Assembly (NCBI GenBank): GCA_934230055.1
Contig: CAKQEE010000016.1
Location: 1-13,471 of the forward strand
Direction: 5' to 3'
DNA: 13,471 nt
Source: an uncultured Clostridia bacterium
GTDB taxonomy: Bacteria > Bacillota > Clostridia > Christensenellales > Borkfalkiaceae
Shown here: piece by piece, positions 7,847 through 13,471 of the stretch
Position numbering within the stretch: the first letter of the stretch is position 1
Layout: the number at the start of each line of letters is the position of its first letter
Notes under the pieces: generated by a model
The model's database searches: none
What the model saw: only the letters and a program-made list of their open reading frames with translations
Told to the model about the DNA's origin: nothing
Made by a program: the position numbers and the translations under genes

Positions 7847-7898
7847 TAGTGAAAAAATTTCCGCGCGGGGAAGCGAGGAATCGGAGAACAAATTTTTT

Positions 7899-9380
7899 AT
7901 GGCGAAAACGGCAGACGCACAAATAGATTTCGGAAAAGCCAAAATAGGCAACATATTATTAAAAAGCACGCCGCCCGTCATGTTCGCCCTTTTGATTCAA
8001 GCCCTCTACAATATAGTGGACAGCTTTTTCGTGGGGAGATATTCGGGGGACGCGCTTACCGCGTTGACCGTAGTATATCCCTTGCAGCTGGTTATCATCG
8101 CGCTTGCTGTGGGAACGGGCGTCGGCGTAAATACTTATATGGCGCGCAAGTACGCGCAGGGAAGAGAGGACGAGGCGAGAAAGACGGCGGGAACGGGAAT
8201 CCTGCTCGCGCTGATTTCTTGGGCGATATTCGCGGTGGTTTCCCTTCTTATAATGCGCCCGTACGCCGCGATTTCCGCGACCTCCCCCGCCGCGATAGAC
8301 GACGCCGTATCATACGGAAACATAGTTTGCGCGGGAAGCCTTTTCACCTTTTTGGAAGGAACCTTTTCCAAAGTGCATCAGGCGCGAGGAAATATGCGCG
8401 TTCCGATGATAGCGCAGGTTGTCGGCGCGGTTATAAATATAATTTTCGATCCGATTCTTATTTCGGGCTTTACTTTTATACCCGCAATGGGCGTTGCGGG
8501 CGCGGCGATAGCCACCGTGGCGGGGCAGTTCGCTTCCGCGATTATAACGGGCGTGAAGGGCTTTCACCTGCCGCCGAAAAAGAATTTGGGAAAGTACGTA
8601 AAAAAGATTTATTATTACGGCTATTCTTCTATTTTAATGCAGCTGCTTTATACCTTTTATATAGTGCTGTTAAACATGATTCTGGCGGGTTTTTCGGACG
8701 CCGCCGTAACCGTTTTGGGGCTTTATTATAAAATGCAAAGCTTTTTCTTTATCCCCCTTCTCGGATTACAAACGTGCGTCGTGCCGATATTAAGCTTTAA
8801 TTATACCTGCAAATATTACGGAAGGTGCAAGCGGCTGATGACCGATTCCATAGTGATTTCCGCGATATTTATGGTTCTCGGCGTGGCGTGTTTTACCTTT
8901 ATCCCCGAATATCTTATAAGAATTTTTTCCCAAAGCGAAGAGGTTATAAGCATAGGCAAAACCGCGTTCCCGATAATCGCGGCAAGCTTTTTGCCGGCGG
9001 CGGCGTCTTTTATGATGCCCGTGTTCTTTCAGTCTATCGGCGACGGAAAAAAGAGTGCGTTTTTGTCCTGTTTAAGGCAGGTTTTCTGCCTCGTTCCCAT
9101 ATTCTGGGCGTTTTCTAAAATCGGACTCGATTACGCTTGGCTTTCCTTTCCCGTTTCGGAACTGATTTCGTTGGCGGCGGGCTACGCAATGTACCGCGCA
9201 ACCCTTAAAAAGTGGGGCGTCGCGGGGAAAGCGGCGGCGGATTCCGTAGCTTCGGGCGCTTTCGCAAAAGACGGCGCGTTACCGCAGGCGGATACGCGGG
9301 AGAATACGCAAAATGCTACGGGCGACGATATAAACGAGAATACGAACGAGGGCGCGCGAATGATCGCGGAGAAAAAATAG
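7899..9380 (+). CDS. MATE family multidrug/cation exporter
   Basis: The 493-residue, very hydrophobic product has the two-bundle MATE pattern of about 12 membrane segments. Diagnostic segments are QALYNIVDSFFVGRYSG in helix 1-2, VGTGVGVNTYMARKYAQG and the loop QARGNMRVPMIAQVVGAVIN, with FDPILI after it. MATE proteins expel drugs or metabolites in exchange for Na+ or H+. The substrate cannot be deduced, though the sequence looks closest to the clostridial MepA-like branch. After the last helix comes an unusually long polar tail of about 50 residues (from ~442), rich in Asn, Asp, Glu and Ala. ATG 7899 follows GGAG (7883-7886) at 12 nt, somewhat long. It sits downstream of comEC and may be read from both the comEC promoter and a nearer one. 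The stop is only 11 nt before the next -35 box, with no terminator between. Confidence 0.92.
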   Translation: MAKTADAQIDFGKAKIGNILLKSTPPVMFALLIQALYNIVDSFFVGRYSGDALTALTVVYPLQLVIIALAVGTGVGVNTYMARKYAQGREDEARKTAGTGILLALISWAIFAVVSLLIMRPYAAISATSPAAIDDAVSYGNIVCAGSLFTFLEGTFSKVHQARGNMRVPMIAQVVGAVINIIFDPILISGFTFIPAMGVAGAAIATVAGQFASAIITGVKGFHLPPKKNLGKYVKKIYYYGYSSILMQLLYTFYIVLLNMILAGFSDAAVTVLGLYYKMQSFFFIPLLGLQTCVVPILSFNYTCKYYGRCKRLMTDSIVISAIFMVLGVACFTFIPEYLIRIFSQSEEVISIGKTAFPIIAASFLPAAASFMMPVFFQSIGDGKKSAFLSCLRQVFCLVPIFWAFSKIGLDYAWLSFPVSELISLAAGYAMYRATLKKWGVAGKAAADSVASGAFAKDGALPQADTRENTQNATGDDINENTNEGARMIAEKK

Positions 9381-9391
9381 TCGAAAAATCG

Positions 9392-9424
9392 TTGACAAAA
9401 CGCTTCCGAATATGTTAGTATAAT
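9392..9424 (+). promoter_or_regulatory. Promoter of the T-box/acyl-CoA synthetase transcript
   Basis: A consensus TTGACA (9392-9397) is followed by TAGTAT (9416-9421) after 18 nt. A perfect TATAAT overlaps it at 9419-9424 but with a 21-nt spacer. The transcript would start near 9430, just before Stem I of the T-box. Confidence 0.75.
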
Positions 9425-9429
9425 AAAAA

Positions 9430-9712
9430 ATCAAATATCAAAGCGTTGATGAAGAGACGCCGAGAAAGAGAACTTTTACAGAGAATCCGCGGTCGGTGAG
9501 AGCGGAAAAGGACGTTTTCGGTTGTGTAACTTCGGAGCAGAAAGGAAGAAAACCGAGCTTTCGGCTAGTAGAACCTTTACGTGATTGCTGCGTTAAGGCA
9601 TAGGAATTGATGGATTCCGAGAGAGGCTTTTAGTTTTTAAAAGCAATTTGAGTGGTACCGCGGGTAGAATATAACTCGTCTCAAAGTAAGTTTACTTTGG
9701 GGCGATTTTTTT
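9430..9712 (+). promoter_or_regulatory. T-box riboswitch leader controlling the acyl-CoA synthetase
   Basis: The leader contains the canonical T-box parts in order. Stem I begins with GTTGATGAAGAG and has AG-bulge sequence ACAGAGA (9478-9484), apical GGTGAGAG flanked by TCCGC/GCGGA, helix GAGAAC/GTTTTC and a lower helix CCGAG/TTCGG. Stem III is GCTTTTA/TAAAAGC (9627-9644 region). The T-box sequence GAGTGGTACCGCGG is at 9650-9663, and an intrinsic terminator follows. An uncharged tRNA pairs its anticodon with the Stem I specifier and its NCCA end with the TGGT bulge, and so stabilises the antiterminator. The specifier position best fits GTA (9526-9528, Val), followed by the usual purine A. The TGGT bulge requires discriminator A, which agrees with tRNA-Val and disfavours the overlapping TGT (Cys, discriminator U). 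UUC (9531-9533, Phe) is a weaker alternative. The transcript is therefore expected to be induced by amino-acid starvation. Confidence 0.92.
9677..9712 (+). terminator. T-box attenuator terminator
   Basis: A 13-bp hairpin of CGTCTCAAAGTAA with TTACTTTGGGGCG (two G-U pairs, ends 9704) is followed by a run of seven T. Its left arm overlaps the antiterminator strand (CTCGTCTC), so the two structures exclude each other. The GGGGC arm can also pair with GCCCC at 9716-9720. Confidence 0.9.
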
Positions 9713-9733
9713 ATTGCCCCGACGGAGGTTTGT

Positions 9734-11374
9734 ATGGAAAACTGCAAAATTTACCAAAAGTTTATAGACGTTTCGGAAGACGAAAGAGGCGCGCCGATAA
9801 AAATTTCGTTTAAAAATACCGAACGCTTTAATTTCGCTTTCGACGTGGTTGACGCTTTGGCGGAAAGAAGCCCCGAAAAGCTTGCGATGCTGCACGTCTC
9901 TCGCAATAAAACGGAGCGGCGGTTTACCTTTCTCGATATGAAAAAGGAATCCGCCCGCGCGGCAAATTATTTCCGCAGTCTCGGCATAAAAAAGGGCGAC
10001 AGGGTTTTGCTTATATTAAAAAGGCATTATCAATTCTGGTTTGCGATGCTGGGGCTTAATAAACTCGGAGCGGTAGCGATTCCCGCCACAAACCAGCTTC
10101 TTTCGCACGACCTCGAATACCGCTTTAAGGCGGCGGGCGTTTCCGCGATTATATGCACCGCGGAGGGAGCAAGCGCGAAAGAGGCGAATATTGCGGAAAA
10201 GTGTTTAACCGCGCCGCTTATCAAAATTTCGGTAAACGGCAAAATAGAGGGATGGAGAGATTTCGACGAGGAATACGCAAGCTTTTCCGATAAGTTTGAG
10301 CGGACTGCGGATTCCCCTTGCGGAAAGGACCTTTTGCTTATGTTTTTCACCTCGGGAACTTCGGGATATCCTAAAATCGCGGCGCACAATCATAAATATC
10401 CGCTCGGGCATTTTCACACGGCTAAATACTGGCATTGCGTAGAAGAAGACGGCTTACACTTTACCATTTCCGATACCGGCTGGGCAAAAGCCATGTGGGG
10501 GAAGTTATACGGGCAATGGCTTGCGGAAGCTGCCACCTTCGTTTACGATTTCGACCGCTTCGACGCGGCGGATATTCTGCCGATGTTCGCAAAGTATAAA
10601 ATAACAACCTTTTGCGCGCCGCCGACGATGCTCCGAATGATGATAAAACAAGACCTTTCGGGTTACGATTTTTCTTCCGTAAAGCATATGACCACCGCGG
10701 GGGAAGCCTTAAACGCGGAAGTTTACAGGCAGTTCAAAAAGCTTACGGGGCTTAAAATTTACGAGGGCTTCGGGCAATCGGAAACGACTATGCTTATCGG
10801 CAATCTTAAAAACGCGCGTCTTAAAACAGGTTCTATGGGCAAACCCGCGCCCATATACGATATAGAGCTTTTGGGCGAGGACGGCGAACCCGTAACCCGC
10901 GGCGACGTGGGCGAAATTTGCGTTAATATCAAAAACGGCGCGCCGTGCGGGCTTTTTACCGGTTATTACGGCGACGAAGAAAAAACGCGAGAAGTTATAA
11001 AAGGCGGATATTACCACACGGGCGATACCGCCTGGCAGGACGAGGACGGGTATTTTTGGTACGTGGGCAGGACTGACGACGTTATAAAATCTTCCGGCTA
11101 TCGAATAGGACCTTTCGAGATAGAAAGCGTTATAATGGAGCTTCCATACGTTTTGGAGTGCGGGGTTTCCGCGGAGCCGGACGAAGTGAGAGGGCAAATA
11201 GTGAAGGCGAGCGTAGTTCTCGTTGAGGGGACTATTGAGAGCGAGGAACTTAAAAAAGAGATACAGTTATACGTTAAAGAACACACCGCGCCTTATAAAT
11301 ATCCGCGGAAAGTGGTGTTTAAAAAAGACCTTCCCAAAACCGTAAGCGGCAAGATAAGAAGAAATATGCTGTAA
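9734..11374 (+). CDS. AMP-forming acyl-CoA synthetase (ANL superfamily), T-box controlled
   Basis: The 546-residue product carries the adenylate-forming core motifs in order: P-loop-like TSGTSGYPK (206-214), EGFGQSET (344-351), YHTGD (427-431), hinge motif GRTDDVIKSSGYRIG (from 445) and the C-terminal TVSGKIRRN with catalytic Lys540. It activates a carboxylic acid with ATP and loads it onto CoA, and acts in the cytoplasm. Overall shape and length are those of the acetyl-CoA synthetase/medium-chain acyl-CoA ligase (ACSM) branch, which handles short, branched or aromatic acids. There is no carrier or condensation domain, so it is not a peptide synthetase. The ATG follows GGAGG (9724-9728) at 5 nt. 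Its leader is a T-box, so the product should serve amino-acid synthesis. Activating isobutyrate or a similar acid for reductive carboxylation to valine is my inference. It is monocistronic, ending at a strong terminator. Confidence 0.9.
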   Translation: MENCKIYQKFIDVSEDERGAPIKISFKNTERFNFAFDVVDALAERSPEKLAMLHVSRNKTERRFTFLDMKKESARAANYFRSLGIKKGDRVLLILKRHYQFWFAMLGLNKLGAVAIPATNQLLSHDLEYRFKAAGVSAIICTAEGASAKEANIAEKCLTAPLIKISVNGKIEGWRDFDEEYASFSDKFERTADSPCGKDLLLMFFTSGTSGYPKIAAHNHKYPLGHFHTAKYWHCVEEDGLHFTISDTGWAKAMWGKLYGQWLAEAATFVYDFDRFDAADILPMFAKYKITTFCAPPTMLRMMIKQDLSGYDFSSVKHMTTAGEALNAEVYRQFKKLTGLKIYEGFGQSETTMLIGNLKNARLKTGSMGKPAPIYDIELLGEDGEPVTRGDVGEICVNIKNGAPCGLFTGYYGDEEKTREVIKGGYYHTGDTAWQDEDGYFWYVGRTDDVIKSSGYRIGPFEIESVIMELPYVLECGVSAEPDEVRGQIVKASVVLVEGTIESEELKKEIQLYVKEHTAPYKYPRKVVFKKDLPKTVSGKIRRNML

Positions 11375-11399
11375 GCCGCGAAAAAAGTTTTTTGAGAGT

Positions 11400-11438
11400 A
11401 AAAGAAAAATCCCGCGATGACCGCGGGATTTTTCTTTT
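11400..11438. terminator. Strong intrinsic terminator after the acyl-CoA synthetase
   Basis: The arms AAAAGAAAAATCCCGCG (11400-11416) and their exact complement (11422-11438) form a 17-bp hairpin with loop ATGAC. The T-rich right arm gives termination on the + strand, and the symmetry would allow it on the minus strand too. Confidence 0.93.
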
Positions 11439-11479
11439 AGCGGCTTTCGGCTAAAAAACGAAAAGTTTTTTCGGTAGCG

Positions 11480-11509
11480 TTGACAAACGCCGAAAAAATA
11501 TTGTATACT
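11480..11509 (+). promoter_or_regulatory. Sigma-A-type promoter of the NYN-domain gene
   Basis: TTGACA (11480-11485), an 18-nt spacer and TATACT (11504-11509) lie 22 nt before the ATG at 11531. An in-frame TTG at 11480 is part of this -35 box, which rules it out as a start codon. Confidence 0.88.
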
Positions 11510-11530
11510 AAATCCGTAAAAGGGGAGTTT

Positions 11531-12322
11531 ATGGAAATTAAGGACAGAACTATTGCGCTTTTAATAGATTCGGACAACGTTTCGAGCGATTATTTTTCTA
11601 TTATTTTAGACGAGCTTTCGCAGTACGGAAAGGTAACCTACCGCAGACTGTACGGCGATTTTACCAACAACAAGGCGAACGGCTGGAAAGGCGCGCTTTT
11701 GGAATATTCGATAGAACAGATTCAGCAGGTTGCGTTTACCTCCGGCAAAAACGCAACCGATTCCAAAATGATTATCGACGCTATGGATATTCTTTATAAG
11801 GGCAACGTAGACTGCTTTTGCCTTGCCACTTCGGACAGCGATTTTACAAACCTCGCCATGCGTTTTCGCAACGACAACATAGTGGTTATCGGCGCCGGCG
11901 AGAAAAAAACGCCCCTTTCCTTCCGCAGGGCGTGCGACATTTTTATTCCGATAGACGAAATTCTTTCTGCGGCGAAGGCGGCTAAAAATCCGCCCGCATC
12001 TTCTTCTCGCAAGAAGAACGGAAAAACAAAAGCGGCAAGCGGAAAGGAAAAAACGGCGGAAGAAGAACGGCTCGAAAACCTTGTGAACGTGGCGGTGGGG
12101 ATTATAGACGACGGCGCGGATATAGACGGTACCATGAACTTTTCCGTATTTATAAGCGAATTAAGAAGAAAAGAGAACGACTTCAATCCGAAGCTGTACG
12201 GCTTTACGAACAGCCGCCCCATTCAGTTTTTTAAGAGCATAGAAAAAGACGGTAAGCCTGTTTTTATACTTGAAAAAAGCGACAAGGCGGATAAGATAAG
12301 AATAAACCCCGAACAAAAATAA
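11531..12322 (+). CDS. NYN-domain (PIN-like) putative RNA nuclease with C-terminal LOTUS-like domain
   Basis: The 263-residue product begins with an NYN/LabA-type PIN-like domain (residues ~5-140). Acidic residues sit where the fold places its metal site: LLIDSDN (D13, D15), ATD (D77) and ATSDSDF (D102, D104). These are the family hallmarks of putative metal-dependent ribonucleases. A Lys/Ala/Ser-rich linker follows (~150-175), then a helical domain (~180-255) whose NPKLYGFTNSRPIQFF segment resembles the OST-HTH/LOTUS RNA-binding module often fused to NYN domains. The target RNA is unknown. The start was set at the ATG 11531, behind AGGGGAG (11521-11527). Upstream in-frame codons fall in the promoter. 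The gene has its own promoter and lies alone between two terminator regions, so context gives no partner. No membrane or export signal is seen. Confidence 0.82.
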   Translation: MEIKDRTIALLIDSDNVSSDYFSIILDELSQYGKVTYRRLYGDFTNNKANGWKGALLEYSIEQIQQVAFTSGKNATDSKMIIDAMDILYKGNVDCFCLATSDSDFTNLAMRFRNDNIVVIGAGEKKTPLSFRRACDIFIPIDEILSAAKAAKNPPASSSRKKNGKTKAASGKEKTAEEERLENLVNVAVGIIDDGADIDGTMNFSVFISELRRKENDFNPKLYGFTNSRPIQFFKSIEKDGKPVFILEKSDKADKIRINPEQK

Positions 12323-12379
12323 AATAAGCGGGAAGATTCCGACAAGAACGCCGAAAAAAGATAGCGACAAACAAAAAAA

Positions 12380-12405
12380 GCCCGCGCGGAAAATTCCGCG
12401 CGGGC
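12380..12405 (-). terminator. Intrinsic terminator of mgsA
   Basis: The arms GCCCGCGCGGAA and TTCCGCGCGGGC form a 12-bp hairpin with a two-base centre. On the minus strand it is followed directly by seven T (12373-12379 on +), so it ends mgsA. On the + strand a T-run comes only after GAAGC, so it may stop the NYN transcript less efficiently. Confidence 0.88.
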
Positions 12406-12408
12406 GAA

Positions 12409-12446
12409 GCTTTTTATAAGCGACTTATAAAAAGCGATTTATAAAA
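12409..12446. repeat. Inverted repeat plus 14-nt tandem repeat at the mgsA 3' end
   Basis: GCTTTTTATAAG (12409-12420) and its exact complement CTTATAAAAAGC (12424-12435) flank CGA. The same stretch contains two adjacent copies of AGCGAYTTATAAAA (12419-12432 and 12433-12446, one mismatch). The second copy supplies the mgsA stop codon (TAA on the minus strand). Confidence 0.75.
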
Positions 12447-12813
12447 GAGAGGAATTAAGGACATAATTCGCGGTGGCAACGTTGGTCGCGATAGGCACGT
12501 CGTACACGACGGCGATACGAAGCAATGCTTTTACGTCCGGATCGTGCGGCTGGGTTTGCAAAGGGTCCCACAAAAAGATTATAACGTCTATTTCGCCTTC
12601 AGCCGTTTTCGCGCCGATTTCGAGGTCTCCGCCGAGCGGTCCCGAAAGGTAGCGTTTAACGTTCAAGCCCGTGGCTTCCGAAACGAGCTTTGCGGTAGTA
12701 CCCGTTCCGCACAAATCGTAACGGCTTAAAATTTCTTTGTTTTTCACCGCCCATTCTATAATTTCCGTTTTCTTATTATCGTGCGCGATGAGTGCGATGG
12801 TTTTGTTTTTCAT
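12439..12813 (-). CDS. mgsA: Methylglyoxal synthase
   Basis: The 124-residue product matches methylglyoxal synthase along its length. It converts dihydroxyacetone phosphate to methylglyoxal and phosphate, a cytosolic bypass of lower glycolysis that relieves sugar-phosphate build-up. All residues important in the E. coli enzyme are present at a constant offset of eight: H11, D12, D63 (in [11 protein letters not shown]), D83, H90 and D93 (in [13 protein letters not shown]), matching H19, D20, D71, D91, H98 and D101. It is shorter than the 152-residue E. coli protein at both ends, as in many Bacillota. The ATG is preceded on the minus strand by GGAGG at 6-nt spacing. It has its own promoter and terminator, so it is monocistronic, and it diverges from the flavin reductase-like gene. 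No operator is visible. Confidence 0.96.
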   Translation of the reverse strand: MKNKTIALIAHDNKKTEIIEWAVKNKEILSRYDLCGTGTTAKLVSEATGLNVKRYLSGPLGGDLEIGAKTAEGEIDVIIFLWDPLQTQPHDPDVKALLRIAVVYDVPIATNVATANYVLNSSLL

Positions 12814-12837
12814 TTCAAGCCTCCGAGTTTTTCGTTT

Positions 12838-12866
12838 ATTATATCATTTTACGGAAACAATTACAA
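12838..12866 (-). promoter_or_regulatory. Sigma-A-type promoter of mgsA
   Basis: On the minus strand, TTGTAA (12861-12866) is followed after 17 nt by a consensus TATAAT (12838-12843), about 25 nt before the mgsA ATG. Confidence 0.78.
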
Positions 12867-12904
12867 GGTGTTAAAGAAAAAAGCATTGAAATTTGTTTAA
12901 ATCG

Positions 12905-12933
12905 TTGCGAAGGTGCGGCGAGCGTGGTATCAT
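12905..12933 (+). promoter_or_regulatory. Candidate promoter of the flavin reductase-like gene
   Basis: TTGCGA (12905-12910), a 17-nt spacer and TATCAT (12928-12933) lie 36 nt before the ATG. It diverges from the mgsA promoter, with the two -35 boxes about 38 nt apart. Confidence 0.65.
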
Positions 12934-12968
12934 ATTTTGAAAAGGAGAATAATCAAGGAGAAAAATTT

Positions 12969-13471
12969 ATGGCTTTTAAAGAGGTTAAATTAGAAGATAT
13001 TAAACTCGATACCTATAAAACGATAGCGGAGGATTGGCTCGTTTTATCCGCGGGGGACGAAAAGGGCTACGGCTGTATGACCGTTTCTTGGGGGCAGACG
13101 GGTTCGCTTTGGAAAGGGGAAGGCTTAAAACCTTTTGCGGGTATGCCCGTTGCCACCGTATACGTTCGTCCGCAACGAAATACCAAAAAATTCATAGACG
13201 AGCAACCACTTTTCACCCTTTCCGCATTTAACGGAGAAAGAAAAACCGAACTCGGTTTTTTGGGCAAACGTTCGGGAAGAGAATTTGCCGATAAGTTCGC
13301 CGCGTGCGGAATGACGCCTTTGTTTATAGGCGGTTCGGTCGCCGCAAAAGAGGCGCATACCGTTTTCGTGTGCAGAAAGCTTTATACCTATAAAATAGAG
13401 GAAAACGGATTTTTCTATTCGGAAACGATTGAGCAAAACTATCCGAACAAAGACTTTCATCAGGCGTATAT
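12969..13471 (+). CDS. Flavin reductase-like (FMN-binding) domain protein, 3' end missing
   Basis: The first 167 codons are in the window and the frame is still open at the end. The segments DWLVLSAGDEKGYGCMTVSWG, ATVYVRPQRNTKKFID, FTLSAFN and LGKRSGREFADKF follow the pattern of the small flavin reductase/flavoredoxin-like proteins common in Clostridia, about 170-190 residues long, so only a few residues should be missing. Such proteins bind FMN in a split-barrel fold and move electrons to flavin or other acceptors. The physiological partner is usually unknown, and it is here too. ATG 12969 follows AAGGAG (12955-12960) at 8 nt. The gene is transcribed away from mgsA from a probable promoter of its own. 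Confidence 0.85.
   Translation, partial: MAFKEVKLEDIKLDTYKTIAEDWLVLSAGDEKGYGCMTVSWGQTGSLWKGEGLKPFAGMPVATVYVRPQRNTKKFIDEQPLFTLSAFNGERKTELGFLGKRSGREFADKFAACGMTPLFIGGSVAAKEAHTVFVCRKLYTYKIEENGFFYSETIEQNYPNKDFHQAY

Noticed and set aside
7436..7981. 181-codon minus-strand open frame opposite the comEC 3' end
   Set aside because: It is a shadow of comEC: the sense frame shows ComEC features up to its stop, and the antisense product has no recognisable family or ribosome binding site.
9525..9527. UGU (Cys) as the T-box specifier
   Set aside because: It has the right following purine, but the T-box bulge TGGT pairs with discriminator A, while bacterial tRNA-Cys carries U there.
11480..11530. Longer N-terminus for the NYN protein starting at TTG 11480
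   Set aside because: This TTG is the first half of the TTGACA -35 box, and the -10 box lies within the extra codons. The ATG at 11531 has a good ribosome binding site.
1..13471. Defence system, phage or mobile island
   Set aside because: I found no transposase, integrase, phage or toxin-antitoxin genes, no CRISPR repeats and no terminal repeats. The NYN gene alone does not make a defence locus.

Overview
The window reads as a chromosomal segment of an anaerobic, low-to-moderate GC Bacillota (Clostridia-type) bacterium, probably a gut commensal. This is inferred from the T-box leader, TTGACA/TATAAT promoters, AGGAG-type ribosome binding sites, a Clostridia-style flavin reductase and methylglyoxal synthase, and sugar genes suited to mucin or milk glycans. 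No phage, transposon, CRISPR array or plasmid feature is visible. Genus-level assignment is not possible from the sequence alone.

Region 1 (1-5058, + strand) is one tight operon for fucosylated glycans. It holds the 3' end of a GH112 galacto-N-biose/lacto-N-biose phosphorylase, an L-fucose mutarotase (fucU), a GH95-like alpha-fucosidase-type hydrolase and a GH78-like alpha-rhamnosidase-type hydrolase that overlaps the GH95-like gene by 20 nt. None of the visible ends carries a secretion signal, so the work is probably cytosolic: oligosaccharides are imported, 6-deoxy-L-sugars are trimmed off, the core disaccharide is phosphorolysed, and fucose is epimerised at its anomeric carbon for catabolism. 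Both hydrolases are odd. The GH95-like enzyme appears to have exchanged two active-site positions, and the GH78-like enzyme keeps its catalytic residues but lacks the usual C-terminal domain.

Region 2 (5091-5257, - strand) is a tRNA-Glu(CUC) gene with its own promoter. It converges on the sugar operon and shares with it a perfect 30-nt palindromic terminator. About 285 nt with no convincing gene follow.

Region 3 (5543-9380, +) holds comEC (DNA uptake channel), with a strong promoter and a C-terminal half in which I cannot find the metallo-beta-lactamase metal-binding motif, and then a MATE-family exporter. The exporter has a candidate promoter of its own inside the 3' end of comEC.

Region 4 (9392-11438, +) is the most interesting part: a complete T-box riboswitch (Stem I, Stem III, T-box sequence, intrinsic terminator) controls a stand-alone AMP-forming acyl-CoA synthetase instead of an aminoacyl-tRNA synthetase or classical amino-acid gene. 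The specifier codon best fits GUA (Val), and the T-box UGGU bulge fits a tRNA with discriminator A. This suggests that the enzyme activates a carboxylic acid (such as isobutyrate) that is reductively carboxylated to an amino acid. The link to valine is an inference.

Region 5 (11480-13471) has a monocistronic NYN-domain/LOTUS-like putative RNA nuclease with its own promoter, then methylglyoxal synthase (mgsA) on the minus strand with its own promoter and terminator, and divergently from it a flavin reductase-like gene that runs off the window end.
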